From contig CATBDC010000016.1 of assembly GCA_949502235.1 (NCBI GenBank), positions 1 through 64,000 on the forward strand: a DNA stretch of 64,000 bases, in the 5' to 3' direction. This document shows, piece after piece, positions 51,862 through 61,748 of the stretch (positions within the stretch are counted from its first letter, which is position 1; every line of letters starts with the position of its first letter). Source of the DNA: an uncultured Lachnospiraceae bacterium (GTDB taxonomy: Bacteria > Bacillota > Clostridia > Lachnospirales > Lachnospiraceae). Position numbers and translations under genes: made by a program. Under the pieces are notes generated by a model. That model was not told where the DNA came from. It ran no database searches and saw only the letters and a program-made list of their open reading frames with translations.

Positions 51862-54519
51862 TTAAGATTGTTTTTTTCTTAATCCGTCCAGTCTTTCCCT
51901 TACCTCTGCAATCATCTGTTCATATTTTTCAAGCTTTGCGCGCTCTTCCTTCACCTTAGCTTCGGGCGCCTTGCTTACAAATTTTTCGTTTCCAAGCATC
52001 CCTTTCGCCCGGGCAATTTCCTTTGTAAGGCGGTTCTCCTCCTTGGAAAGCCTCTCGATCTCCTGTTCAAAATCAATCAGCTCCTCAAGAGGAACGTAGA
52101 CAGCCGCGTCCGGTACGACAATGGATACTGCGTCATCTGCAATTCCTGTTTTATCCTTCTGGATAATCAGGTCATTCATAGCTGCCATCATCTTTGCCGC
52201 ATCGCTTAAGTATTTAAGTCCTGCGCCCAGCTTCTGGTCTGTACATACCACATATACCGTTGCCTTTCTGGAATTGGGAACATTCATCTCGGCACGTACA
52301 TTACGCACTCCCCGGATGATTTCCTTATAATGATCCGCAATATACTCTGCGTACGGATAATTCCATCCTTCATCATATGCCGGCCAGGAAGACATCATAA
52401 GGGAATCCTCCTCCGGTACAAGCTTACTGTAAATCTCCTCTGTCACAAACGGCATGTAGGGGTGCAGAAGCTTAAGCGCCTTCTTAAGTACCTCTCTAAG
52501 AGTCCACAGCGCGTCATTTGCGCTCTCCGGATCCTCATCTGCATGATAAATGCGGTATTTCGCAAGCTCAATATACCAGTCGCAGAACTCATCCCATACA
52601 AAATCGTAGATCTTGGATAAGGCAATTCCCAGTTCAAACTTATCCATGTTTTCCGTAACATCCTTTACAAGCCGGTTACACCTGGACATAATCCACATAT
52701 CACCCGGACGGGTAGTAAAGTCTGATGGATTCTTAAGCTCCTTGTCTCCCAGATTCATCATAATAAATCTGGATGCGTTCCATACCTTATTGGCAAAATT
52801 CCGGCTCGCCTCTACTCTTTCCTTGTAAAAACGCATGTCATTTCCCGGCGCGTTTCCGGTAATCAAAGTCATACGCAGGGCATCCGCGCCGTACTGGTCT
52901 ATAATCTCCAGCGGATCAATCCCGTTTCCGAGGGACTTGCTCATCTTGCGCCCCAGGGAGTCTCTTACAAGCCCGTGGATAAATACCGTATGGAAGGGTG
53001 ATTTCCCTGTGTGGGCATATCCTGAAAATACCATGCGGATCACCCAGAAGAAAATGATATCATAGCCTGTTACAAGCACATCTGTAGGATAGAAATAATC
53101 AAGATCCTCTGTTTTTTCCGGCCACCCCAGGGTAGAGAAGGGCCACAACGCAGAGCTGAACCAGGTATCTAAGGTATCCTCATCCTGTGTAAAATGAGTG
53201 CAGCCGCATTTCGGACATTTTTCCGGCATACCTCTTGATACAACCACCTCGCCGCACTCTTCGCAGTAGTAAGCCGGAATCCGGTGCCCCCACCAGATCT
53301 GCCTTGAGATACACCAGTCACGGATATTTTCAAGCCAGTGGAGATAGATCTTATCAAATCTCTCCGGCACAAACTTAAGCTCCCCGTTCTTTACCGCCTC
53401 GATTGCCGGCTTCGCCAGCTCCTCCATGCGCACAAACCACTGCTGCTTAATCAGCGGCTCTACCGTGGTATGGCACCGGTCATGAGTACCTACATTATGG
53501 CTGTGGGGGACTACCTTCACAAGAAGCCCCTGCTCCTCTAATTCCTTTACCATCAGCTTCCTTGCCTCATAACGGTCCATTCCCGCATATTTCCCGCCGT
53601 TTTCATTAATAGTAGCGTCATCATTCATAATATTGATTTCCGGCAGGTTATGGCGCTTTCCAACCTCAAAGTCATTGGGGTCATGAGCCGGTGTAATCTT
53701 AACCGCACCCGTTCCGAATTCCTTGTCAACATAATAGTCAGCCACAATCGGAATCTCTCTGTTCACAAGGGGAAGCAGCGCCGTCTTTCCCACAACATCC
53801 TTATAGCGCTCATCCTCCGGATGTACTGCAATCGCCGTATCCCCCAGCATAGTTTCCGGACGTGTAGTGGCTATCTCAAGAAAATCATCCGTTCCCACAA
53901 TGGGATACTTAATGTGCCAGAAATGTCCCTCCTGCTCCTCATGCTCTACCTCTGCGTCAGACAGGGAGGTTTTACACACTGGACACCAGTTGATAATCCT
54001 GGAGCCTTTATAAATATAGCCCTCTTCATATAATTTAATAAATACTTCCTCAACCGCCTTAGAACAGCCCTCATCCATGGTAAACCGCTCTCTGTCCCAG
54101 TCGCAGGAGGAACCAAGCTTCTTAAGCTGTGCCTCAATAGTCCCCGCATACTCTTCCTTCCACTGCCAGGTCCTCTCAAGAAATTTCTCACGGCCTAACT
54201 CCTTTTTGTCAATCCCTTCCTCCTTTAACTGGTTGGTAACCTTAACCTCCGTAGAGATGGCCGCATGGTCAGTCCCCGGAACCCACAGGGCATTATATCC
54301 CTGCATCCTCTTATAGCGGATTAAAATATCCTGCAGCGTATTATCCAGGGCATGCCCCATGTGAAGCTTCCCCGTAATATTCGGCGGCGGCATCACCGTA
54401 GTAAAAGGCTTCCTGCTTCTGTCCACCTCGGCGTGAAAATATTTGTTGTCACACCATTTCTCATAAAGCTTGGCTTCAATTGCCTTTGGGTTGTAGGTTG
54501 TCTCCAGATTCTGGCTCAT
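51862..54519 (-). CDS. valS: Valyl-tRNA synthetase
   Basis: An 885-residue class I aminoacyl-tRNA synthetase. [15 protein letters not shown] has the HIGH motif, [12 protein letters not shown] the KMSKS motif; the editing domain and a zinc-binding pair (CEECG...CPKCG) are present. A C-terminal coiled coil ([24 protein letters not shown]) is typical of ValRS. It charges tRNA-Val. A T-box leader (54584-54892) senses uncharged tRNA. Confidence 0.96.
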   Translation of the reverse strand: MSQNLETTYNPKAIEAKLYEKWCDNKYFHAEVDRSRKPFTTVMPPPNITGKLHMGHALDNTLQDILIRYKRMQGYNALWVPGTDHAAISTEVKVTNQLKEEGIDKKELGREKFLERTWQWKEEYAGTIEAQLKKLGSSCDWDRERFTMDEGCSKAVEEVFIKLYEEGYIYKGSRIINWCPVCKTSLSDAEVEHEEQEGHFWHIKYPIVGTDDFLEIATTRPETMLGDTAIAVHPEDERYKDVVGKTALLPLVNREIPIVADYYVDKEFGTGAVKITPAHDPNDFEVGKRHNLPEINIMNDDATINENGGKYAGMDRYEARKLMVKELEEQGLLVKVVPHSHNVGTHDRCHTTVEPLIKQQWFVRMEELAKPAIEAVKNGELKFVPERFDKIYLHWLENIRDWCISRQIWWGHRIPAYYCEECGEVVVSRGMPEKCPKCGCTHFTQDEDTLDTWFSSALWPFSTLGWPEKTEDLDYFYPTDVLVTGYDIIFFWVIRMVFSGYAHTGKSPFHTVFIHGLVRDSLGRKMSKSLGNGIDPLEIIDQYGADALRMTLITGNAPGNDMRFYKERVEASRNFANKVWNASRFIMMNLGDKELKNPSDFTTRPGDMWIMSRCNRLVKDVTENMDKFELGIALSKIYDFVWDEFCDWYIELAKYRIYHADEDPESANDALWTLREVLKKALKLLHPYMPFVTEEIYSKLVPEEDSLMMSSWPAYDEGWNYPYAEYIADHYKEIIRGVRNVRAEMNVPNSRKATVYVVCTDQKLGAGLKYLSDAAKMMAAMNDLIIQKDKTGIADDAVSIVVPDAAVYVPLEELIDFEQEIERLSKEENRLTKEIARAKGMLGNEKFVSKAPEAKVKEERAKLEKYEQMIAEVRERLDGLRKKQS

Positions 54520-54583
54520 AGTATCCTCCTCGCTCTCTTCATAAAATCTTGTGTTTTCACATTTTATTCACATTTCAGGGCAT

Positions 54584-54892
54584 AAAAAAACACCCTTTTC
54601 GTAAAGGGCGATTGTAGTCGCGGTACCACCTTTATTGGTTCTTCTCTTATTCTATAACGGGAACGACCCGGGACAGCCTAGCAGACCTGCCGCAATAATC
54701 CATATACAGCGGCAGAATGTTCAGTCATCCGGCTCAGAAGCTACCTTCCGCATCCTACATTCTTAAGCGCCTCTCAGCCTCACGGGCGGCTCTCTCTGTC
54801 AGGGTAAGAGATACGTACTCCTCTTCTTCAATGCCTTTGCTTTTTTCTTTTAAACTACTGAATATAATAGCTATCAGAGAATCTTTTGTCAA
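54584..54892 (-). promoter_or_regulatory. valS: T-box leader and promoter of valS
   Basis: A promoter is seen as TTGACA (54892-54887) and TATTAT (54869-54864), 17 bases apart. The antiterminator T-box AAAGGTGGTACCGCG lies at 54633-54619. A terminator (GCCCTTT/AAAGGG, then seven T) lies at 54610-54584. In the stem I region AGTA is followed by GTA at 54814-54812, a valine codon, as the probable specifier. Uncharged tRNA-Val binding should favour the antiterminator and turn on valS. Confidence 0.9.
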
Positions 54893-54918
54893 GGCCGGGG
54901 AGAAAATTTCAGAAAGTC

Positions 54919-54999
54919 TTAAGAGTTGCGGTTGGGATATCTTTCGAGGGACGGAAGTTTTAAGAGTTGCGGTTGGGATATCTTTCGAACTTCCGTCCC
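54919..54999. repeat. 29-bp direct repeat interleaved with a 12-bp inverted repeat
   Basis: TTAAGAGTTGCGGTTGGGAT plus nine bases occurs at 54919-54947 and 54960-54988. Between and after the copies, GGGACGGAAGTT (54948-54959) and AACTTCCGTCCC (54988-54999) form a 12-base inverted repeat enclosing the second copy. It lies between the T-box promoter and the sugar-binding protein gene and may fold as a hairpin at the end of the transporter operon. Confidence 0.75.
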
Positions 55000-55034
55000 T
55001 TGAACGATTTCAACCGTACAGGCAGAAAGAATTC

Positions 55035-56075
55035 TTACTTCAGATACTCATCTACATTATCCTTCGTTACAAGAACAAATGGAACCATTACTTCTTTATC
55101 TGTTGACTCGCCGTTAAGTGCCTTCTTAATTAAGTCGATAGCTGCTCCAACCTGTCCAGGGCCATCCTGAAGTACAGTTGCGCCGAGATCGCCGTCCTTA
55201 ACCATCTGAAGAGGATTCTGGTTTCCGTCAACGCCTACACAAACGATATCTTTTCTTCCAGCATCGTTACAAGCCTTCTGAGCTGCGGAGGACATATCAT
55301 CATTGTCACAGATAATAGCTACAAGCTCGTCACCGTACTTGTTCATCATATCTGTTGCAACGTTAGCAGCCTTGTCTGCCTGCCATTCACACGGATAATC
55401 ACCAACAGACTCAAACTTGTCATTGTCTTTCATCAGGTTCTCAATACCCTCGCCGCGCTGAATCTGAGCTGAGTTTCCGATAACGCCCTGGCAGTGTGCA
55501 TATTTTCCGCCGTCCGGTACAGAGTCGATTACCCACTGTGCAAGCATTTCGCCGGCCTCAACATCATTAGGTCCGCAGTAAGCCATAGCTACGTCAGCTG
55601 TGCTGTCTGTTGCAGAGTTAACAACAATAACCTGGATTCCGGCATCTGCCATCTTTGTAACAGCAGCATCTGAAGCAGTAGCCTCAGCCGGAAGGATAAT
55701 TACATAGTCACAATTCTTTGCAATACACTCGTCTGCACGGTCGCTCTGCTTATTTGCATCTGTCTCGCCGTCAAGGATGCCTGTCCAGTCATCAATTGTT
55801 CCGTCAGATACAAGTCCGTCAAGTGTCTCTTTTGCGTAATCATTGATCGGCGCATGGAATGGGTCAACGATGTTCTTGGAAATATATCCGACTACAATCT
55901 TGCCGTCTCCGTTTACATCTCCGCCCTTTGCGGAATCATCAGATGATTCACCTTCATCAGAAGCGGTATCCTCCTGCTTCTCCTCGCTTCCGCCATCGTT
56001 TCCGCTGCTGCAGCCAACTGCCATGGATACTACCATTACAGCACACAATAATACGCTTAAGATTTTTCTTTTCAT
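55035..56075 (-). CDS. Sugar ABC transporter substrate-binding lipoprotein
   Basis: A 346-residue lipoprotein starting at ATG 56075 behind GGAGG. The signal peptide ends at SMAVGC, followed by a Gly/Ser/Asp-rich linker. The mature part is a type 1 periplasmic-binding protein of the RbsB/MglB group (IVVGYISKNIVDPFHAPINDYAKETLDG, VIVVNSATDSTADVAMAYCGPNDVEAG). It captures a sugar outside the cell and feeds the permease and ATPase encoded upstream. Last gene of the operon that begins with the FGGY kinase. Confidence 0.9.
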   Translation of the reverse strand: MKRKILSVLLCAVMVVSMAVGCSSGNDGGSEEKQEDTASDEGESSDDSAKGGDVNGDGKIVVGYISKNIVDPFHAPINDYAKETLDGLVSDGTIDDWTGILDGETDANKQSDRADECIAKNCDYVIILPAEATASDAAVTKMADAGIQVIVVNSATDSTADVAMAYCGPNDVEAGEMLAQWVIDSVPDGGKYAHCQGVIGNSAQIQRGEGIENLMKDNDKFESVGDYPCEWQADKAANVATDMMNKYGDELVAIICDNDDMSSAAQKACNDAGRKDIVCVGVDGNQNPLQMVKDGDLGATVLQDGPGQVGAAIDLIKKALNGESTDKEVMVPFVLVTKDNVDEYLK

Positions 56076-56165
56076 AGTTTTGTTTCCTCCTTCTACTTTT
56101 GAAATAAACTTTTTATAATCAGGAGGTGTTAAGCTCACCTCCAGACTACCGTAAATAAATATGTA

Positions 56166-57143
56166 CTAGCTGTTCTTCTTGTTCATAACCATGTCAAGAA
56201 GCACCGCGCCGATAATAACCGCACCCTTTGTCATAGACTGGTAATAGGAATCAATACCAATCAGGTTCATGCCGTTATAGATAAAACCAATGATAAAAAT
56301 ACCCATCAGTACGCCCGGGACTGTCGTAACGCCGCCTGCAAAGGAGGTTCCTCCAAGTACACAGGCCGCAACCGCGTCTGTCTCATATCCCACGCCGATA
56401 TTGGACTGTGCGGATGCCGTCTTAGCCGTAAAGATGACTCCCGCAACCCCGGCAAGGAAACCAGATATAGCATAGGTCGCTGTCTTAGTCTTAATAATGC
56501 TTACACCAGAGGCAATGGCTGCCTGCATATTGTCGCCTACCGCAAAAACATAACGGCCAAACTTTGTCCAGTGAAGCACAAGATACATCAGTATCGTTGC
56601 CAAAATCAGTACAAGAATCGGGAACGGAATCGGTCCGAGCTTTGCCGAGTAAATCTGCTTAAAGGTTGCATCTGTAATCGGAATTGCCTGTCCGCCGCTG
56701 ACAACCTGGGCAAGTCCGCGGATAATAAGCTGTGTGGACAAGGTTACAACAAACGGGAACATATTAAACTTGGAAATAAGGAATCCGTTAATCGTGCCCC
56801 ATGCCGTGGAAACAAGAATCGCGACTACAATCGCCGGTATAATTCCCCAGCCCTTATTGGAAATCAGCTGTCCTAAAATACAGCTTACAAGCGCAAGCTG
56901 CGCACCTACAGAAAGATCAATACCCTCTGTTGTAATCGCAAGACACATACCATACGCGATCATGGCATTGATGGATACCTGTGTCGCAACGTTAACCATA
57001 TTGCTGCCGCTTCTGAAGGCAGGCTCCATAATGGAAATAAATACCATCATAATCAGCAGAATTACTCCAATTCCGTATTTACCCATAAACATACGGAATT
57101 TTTCTCTATCCATACCTAAAACCTTTTCTTCTTTCTTTGCCAT
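56166..57143 (-). CDS. Sugar ABC transporter permease (RbsC/XylH family)
   Basis: A 325-residue inner-membrane protein with about ten helices. Family features are GMCLAITTEGIDLSVGAQLAL, INGFLISKFNMFPFVVTLSTQLIIRGLAQVVSGG, and VGDNMQAAIASGVSIIKTKTATYAISGFLAGVAGVI. It carries the sugar across the membrane together with the ATPase. It lies 12 bases after the ATPase gene. Confidence 0.92.
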   Translation of the reverse strand: MAKKEEKVLGMDREKFRMFMGKYGIGVILLIMMVFISIMEPAFRSGSNMVNVATQVSINAMIAYGMCLAITTEGIDLSVGAQLALVSCILGQLISNKGWGIIPAIVVAILVSTAWGTINGFLISKFNMFPFVVTLSTQLIIRGLAQVVSGGQAIPITDATFKQIYSAKLGPIPFPILVLILATILMYLVLHWTKFGRYVFAVGDNMQAAIASGVSIIKTKTATYAISGFLAGVAGVIFTAKTASAQSNIGVGYETDAVAACVLGGTSFAGGVTTVPGVLMGIFIIGFIYNGMNLIGIDSYYQSMTKGAVIIGAVLLDMVMNKKNS

Positions 57144-57155
57144 TGACTCTTCCTC

Positions 57156-58685
57156 CTATTTCCCGCCAAACGCTCTTCTTAAAATCGACTCCTGATCCTC
57201 GTCTCCGCTTAGAATCTCTTCACGCTTTACCTCGCCGTTAATCTTTCCTTCGTGGTAAATCAGGATCCGGTCGCTCATTCCCATAACCTCCGGAAGCTCC
57301 GAAGAGATCATGATAACTGCCATTCCCTTTGCCGCAAACTGGCACATCAGACTGTGAATCTCTGATTTCGCTCCTACGTCAACACCTCTCGTAGGCTCGT
57401 CCAGAATAAGCACCTTCGGATTCGCCAGCAGCCATTTTGCCAGCACCACCTTCTGCTGGTTTCCGCCGCTTAGCGAAAACGCCTCATGCTCAATACTCGC
57501 TGCCTTAAGGGTCAGCAGCTTACCCATATCCAGACAATCCTTTTCCTCCTGCTTCTTATTAAGAAGTGGCGCCTTCTGTTTCAAAGGCAGAGTAGGAAGG
57601 GCCATATTTTCCCGAATCGAACGATGGAGGGCAAGGCCGAAATTCTTCCTGTCCTCATTAACCATACAAATACCCTGCTTAATCGCCTGACTGGGCTTCT
57701 TAATCTTAATCTCTTTTCCTTCCAGATAAAGCTTGCCGCCCGTAATCGGATCCATTCCAAAGATACCTCTCATAGTTTCGCTCCGCCCAGAGCCTACAAG
57801 TCCTGAAATCCCGAGAATCTCTCCCTTTCTCACTTCAAAGCTGATATTTTCAAAGCCCTTTCCCGTAAGGCCTTCAACCTTAAATACAACATCCCCGATC
57901 TCGCAGTCTGTCTTTGGAAATACATTCTCAACCTTGCGGCCTACCATCATGGAAATCAGCTCATCACGGGTAACGCCCTCCATGGAGCGCTCTCCTACAT
58001 ATGTACCGTCCCGAAATACTGATACATGATCGCAGATCTGGAAAATCTCTTCCATACGGTGGGAAATATAAATAATCGCCACACCCTTTGCCTTTAGATC
58101 ACGTATGGTCCTGAATAAATGCTCTGTCTCCTCGCTGTCCAGTGAAGATGTAGGCTCATCCATAATAATCAGCCTTGCGTTACAGGACACTGCCTTGATA
58201 ATCTCCACCATCTGCATCTGCGCCAGCGTAAGCTCCTTCATCAGAGTTTTGGCGCTGTGGGGAAAATCAAACTTTCTTAGAATCTCCTCCGCGCGTTCAT
58301 TTTGTGCTTTCTTATTAAGAAGGATTCCTCTCGTGTCCTCCCTCTTAAGGAAAATCGTCTCCGCGATAGAAAGGTGCGGTTCAGGGTTCAGCTCTTGGTG
58401 AATCATGGAAATTCCCGCATTTAGAGCCTCAACAGGTCCTTTCACGGCATAGGGCTTTCCTTCAAACTGAATGGTTCCCTCATCCTGCTGGTGAAGACCT
58501 ATGATACATTTCATCAGCGTTGACTTTCCTGCTCCGTTTTCACCCAGAAGCGCATGTACCTCACCGGCCCTTACGAGGAGCTCTACATCCTTAAGCGCCT
58601 GCGTACCTCCAAACGCTTTGGATATTCCATGACATTCAAGCACATATTCTTCTTTCTTTTTCATCTCTTCTGCCAAATATCTCAC
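57156..58685 (-). CDS. Sugar ABC transporter ATPase, duplicated type (RbsA/MglA/XylG)
   Basis: A 509-residue protein with two ATPase halves. The first has Walker A GENGAGKST and Walker B LIIMDEPTSSLD; the second has a degenerate Walker A (SGLVGSGRSE), signature LSGGNQQKVVLAKWLL and Walker B VLILDEPTRGVD. This is the standard carbohydrate-uptake (CUT2) layout. The start is uncertain: GTG 58685 or ATG 58664. It lies close behind the FGGY kinase gene. Confidence 0.92.
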   Translation of the reverse strand: MRYLAEEMKKKEEYVLECHGISKAFGGTQALKDVELLVRAGEVHALLGENGAGKSTLMKCIIGLHQQDEGTIQFEGKPYAVKGPVEALNAGISMIHQELNPEPHLSIAETIFLKREDTRGILLNKKAQNERAEEILRKFDFPHSAKTLMKELTLAQMQMVEIIKAVSCNARLIIMDEPTSSLDSEETEHLFRTIRDLKAKGVAIIYISHRMEEIFQICDHVSVFRDGTYVGERSMEGVTRDELISMMVGRKVENVFPKTDCEIGDVVFKVEGLTGKGFENISFEVRKGEILGISGLVGSGRSETMRGIFGMDPITGGKLYLEGKEIKIKKPSQAIKQGICMVNEDRKNFGLALHRSIRENMALPTLPLKQKAPLLNKKQEEKDCLDMGKLLTLKAASIEHEAFSLSGGNQQKVVLAKWLLANPKVLILDEPTRGVDVGAKSEIHSLMCQFAAKGMAVIMISSELPEVMGMSDRILIYHEGKINGEVKREEILSGDEDQESILRRAFGGK

Positions 58686-58694
58686 CTCATCCCT

Positions 58695-60215
58695 TTATTT
58701 ATCCTTATACGGCTTCCTTCTCCCAGCAAGGGTAAGCCGCTCGATAACACTGCTGCTATTTGTATACATTTCCTTATACAGCCCGTAGTACTCCTGATAT
58801 AGCTTATGATTTTCCATGTCAGGCTCTATTAAAAAATCCTTATAGCGGACCACCTGCGCGCATCCCTCTTCAATATCCCTGTAAACGCCTGCTGCCGCTC
58901 CTGCAGCAATAGCTGCCCCCATACTGGCCTGCTCCTTCGTATCCGCCACCTTAAGGGCGCATCCAAAAACATCCGCCTGAATCTGAAGCCATGGCATGCT
59001 GTTTACTGCCCCGCCCGAGGCTGCCATCACTTCCGCCGAAAGCCCCAGAGACTTACACACCTCTATGCATTGATTCAGGGCAAAAGCAACGCCCTCCATA
59101 ACCGCCCTTGCCATCTCCGGCCGTCCGGTATTTACATTCAGTCCTACAAAGGCCCCGCTGATATTTGGATTCAAATGAGGGGTTCTTTCCCCGTTCAGAT
59201 AGGGAAGGAAAATAACTCCTCCGCTTCCTGGCGGCACCTTCCCTATCCTCCCATTCATAGCGTCATAATCCACTTTATCGAACAAGCTGCTAAACCACTT
59301 ATAGGAAAGCCCCGCGTTCATAATAGCGCCCATGGTAAACCATCTTCCCCTTTTGTAGCCGCAGAAGGTATTCGTGTTCAATGCCGGATTCTGAACCGGC
59401 CTGTCGCTCTGGAAAGAAACCTGTCCGCTGGTTCCTATGTTAGAGCAGGCTTCTCCTGCCCTTGTAATCCCGTTTCCAATTCCCTGCATCACCTGGTCGC
59501 CGCCTCCCGGCGCAACCACTGTCTTTACAGATAGTCCGGTCTCCTCTGCCGCCTCCTTACACACCGTACCGGCCGCCGAAGCCGTATCAAGGCATACAGG
59601 AAACCATTCCCCGGGCACTCCCGCCAGGGAAAGCACCTCCTTAGACCACTCATTCCTCCTGATATCAAAGGCCAGTGTGGCCGAGGCATCCGAGTAATCT
59701 GTAGAAATCTCCCCGGTCATCTTAAGCTTTAAATAATCCTTCGGAAGCATCACATGGGCAATACGGCTGAAATTTTCCGTTTCAGCCTCCTTCACCCACA
59801 AAAGCGATGGAAGCAGAAAACCCGTATAAACCGGATTCATAACCACCTCTTTAATCCGCTCTGTACCCAGGAGATTTTTGAGCTTTTCTACCTGTTCTCC
59901 TGATCTGGCATCACAGTGGAGAATGGCCGGTCTTACAGGCCTTAAAGCCGCATCCAGCATGACCGCTCCATGCATCTGCCCGGAAAAGCTTAAGCCCTTT
60001 ATCTCATCTGCCGGCACACCTGTTTTTTTAAGCACCTGGCGGATCGTCTCACAGCATGCCTGCCACCACTCCTTTGGATCATGCTCCGCATATCCGTTAT
60101 ATGGAGAAGCAAACTGATATGCCTTCGCACTTAGCCCTTTCACCTCTCCATCTTCTGTTATTAATATTGATTTTAAACTGGAGGTTCCCAAATCAATTCC
60201 CAATAAATATCCCAT
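58695..60215 (-). CDS. FGGY family carbohydrate kinase, xylulokinase-like
   Basis: A 506-residue sugar kinase starting at ATG 60215, behind GGGAGTAGG. The N-terminal phosphate loop is GIDLGTSSLKSIL, then GLSFSGQMHGAVMLD, GIGNGITRAGEACSNIGTSGQVSF, and the C-terminal ATP-site motif (AASGGAVNSMPWLQIQADVFG). The closest family is xylulokinase; the exact sugar is not certain. First gene of the transporter operon, so its substrate is probably the imported sugar. Confidence 0.85.
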   Translation of the reverse strand: MGYLLGIDLGTSSLKSILITEDGEVKGLSAKAYQFASPYNGYAEHDPKEWWQACCETIRQVLKKTGVPADEIKGLSFSGQMHGAVMLDAALRPVRPAILHCDARSGEQVEKLKNLLGTERIKEVVMNPVYTGFLLPSLLWVKEAETENFSRIAHVMLPKDYLKLKMTGEISTDYSDASATLAFDIRRNEWSKEVLSLAGVPGEWFPVCLDTASAAGTVCKEAAEETGLSVKTVVAPGGGDQVMQGIGNGITRAGEACSNIGTSGQVSFQSDRPVQNPALNTNTFCGYKRGRWFTMGAIMNAGLSYKWFSSLFDKVDYDAMNGRIGKVPPGSGGVIFLPYLNGERTPHLNPNISGAFVGLNVNTGRPEMARAVMEGVAFALNQCIEVCKSLGLSAEVMAASGGAVNSMPWLQIQADVFGCALKVADTKEQASMGAAIAAGAAAGVYRDIEEGCAQVVRYKDFLIEPDMENHKLYQEYYGLYKEMYTNSSSVIERLTLAGRRKPYKDK

Positions 60216-60385
60216 CTGTAACCTACTCCCCACCATTAAACTACATGAAAATTATAATAAAAAAAGAGGGTAAATGTCAACAAAAAAGCGAAATATTTTT
60301 TTACCAAAACCGACATTTTGTTAAATAATAACACTTTTCGCTACCTGTTTTTGTTGAAACTATACATTTATCCTCTTATTATTAC

Positions 60386-60419
60386 GAAAATATTTTTCAC
60401 GAAGAAGAAATATTATTTC
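60386..60419. promoter_or_regulatory. Candidate RpiR operators before the kinase-transporter operon
   Basis: GAAAATATTTTTC (60386-60398) and GAAATATTATTTC (60407-60419) lie in the 197-base space upstream of the FGGY kinase gene. A similar GAAATATTTTTTT is at 60290-60302. The related GAAAACATTTTTC occurs at 63712-63724 in front of the divergent gene of the same locus. These near-palindromes resemble RpiR-family sites. Confidence 0.4.
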
Positions 60420-61732
60420 ACGAAACACATCTGCATACCTGCTACGAAGGTATCTCCAAGCCCAATTGTATACTTTGGTTTATCCATATACCTTGAGGGC
60501 ACAAGTACTGCTCTGTGAAGAAGCTCCATTCCTTCAAGCTGCTCCGCAAATCTGACTCCCGCAGGGCTTAGGGCCAGCCCCAGATTCTCCCTGCACTCTT
60601 CCCATGTACCGTACCTTCCGATTCTGGCGCGTGTTCCTGACATCAGGTTTCCCAGAGTCAGTCCCATCTCCAGATCAATACCCTCCAGCTGCTCCCCATA
60701 GTAAAGGGAATAGTCCTTGCTGTGCATGACAATACCCTTCACCGGGTAGAGCTCAAGCAGATAATCAAGTCCTGACAAGACAGATTCCAGATTTTCCTTA
60801 TCTACCGGATGTTCTTTTTTCACAGTCAGATCCACCAGCTCCTCTTCATTCATGCCCATAATGTCCATGGCCCCGGACAGGGACTCGTACACATAATCTC
60901 TTATTTTCGTACTGATATAATGGGCGCTTTCAAAATAAATCACAGCATCCGGATTTTTCTCCTTTACAGATCTATAATGCTTTTTAAGCTCCTTAAGCCG
61001 TTCCCCTAAAACCTCCGGATCAACCATCCCGTTAAATCCGGAAATATTATAGCTGTATATCTCCCCGGCATGCTTTTCCACATATTCCAGAAAATCACTC
61101 TGTACGGGAAGATACTTATATACCGGGTCATAGTCTATGATCAGGCGGTTGGATAAGGGAATGGCATATTCCTTTCCCCTGACGTGCAGAATATCTCCCT
61201 TAGGGTACTGCATAATCAGGTGAATCAGGGGGCTTTCTTCTGTAACACATTCCTTAAGAGGCACCCTGGCTGTACCCTTTACAGATTCCATCCCCTCATA
61301 ATCCATACATGCCAGAACCTCCTTAGAGCGGTCCGTAACGTGTACAAGCACCGGCATCCCCATTGCCCCCAGCGCCGCCGCACACTGGGCGCAGGTCCCC
61401 CCAAGGGCATACTGCATTTTAAAACGTTTCTTTAATTCCTCAATCACCTCTCCGGAAGTAATATCTACTTCCCCGCCCAGTCCATGGATCGCAAAATAAC
61501 TGACAATCCTTACAAAGTCTTCCATATTATTAATGGTTTCCCCTTCGGCGAAGGAAGGCTCCTCCTTAAGGTACTCCGACAAAAGCTCATTAAAGCTGTC
61601 CACGTTCCATTCTGCAACCGCATCATAATCGCTGGAATATCCTATCACCGGCCTGCCTCCCGTCACAAGGCACTGTCTGATTTTACCCGGCACCGCCTCC
61701 AGATACTCCAGATATCTATCCTGATAAGCCAT
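60413..61732 (-). CDS. ADP-dependent phosphofructokinase/glucokinase family protein
   Basis: A 439-residue protein of the ribokinase-like ADP-dependent kinase family (PF04587). Seen are YALGGTCAQCAAALGAMGMPVLVHVTDRS (sugar-binding and lid), IYFESAHYIS, and the catalytic YTIGLGDTFVAG near the C-terminus with GXGD. Such enzymes use ADP, not ATP, and are best known in archaea. Its placement between RpiR and the FGGY kinase suggests it phosphorylates a sugar phosphate in the same route, feeding the aldolase. The true substrate is unknown. Confidence 0.75.
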   Translation of the reverse strand: MAYQDRYLEYLEAVPGKIRQCLVTGGRPVIGYSSDYDAVAEWNVDSFNELLSEYLKEEPSFAEGETINNMEDFVRIVSYFAIHGLGGEVDITSGEVIEELKKRFKMQYALGGTCAQCAAALGAMGMPVLVHVTDRSKEVLACMDYEGMESVKGTARVPLKECVTEESPLIHLIMQYPKGDILHVRGKEYAIPLSNRLIIDYDPVYKYLPVQSDFLEYVEKHAGEIYSYNISGFNGMVDPEVLGERLKELKKHYRSVKEKNPDAVIYFESAHYISTKIRDYVYESLSGAMDIMGMNEEELVDLTVKKEHPVDKENLESVLSGLDYLLELYPVKGIVMHSKDYSLYYGEQLEGIDLEMGLTLGNLMSGTRARIGRYGTWEECRENLGLALSPAGVRFAEQLEGMELLHRAVLVPSRYMDKPKYTIGLGDTFVAGMQMCFVK

Positions 61733-61748
61733 CTTTATCCTCCGGACA

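Noticed and set aside
54919-54999. Possible two-repeat CRISPR remnant
   Set aside because: The 12-base interval is too short for a spacer and is one arm of an inverted repeat. No cas genes are nearby.
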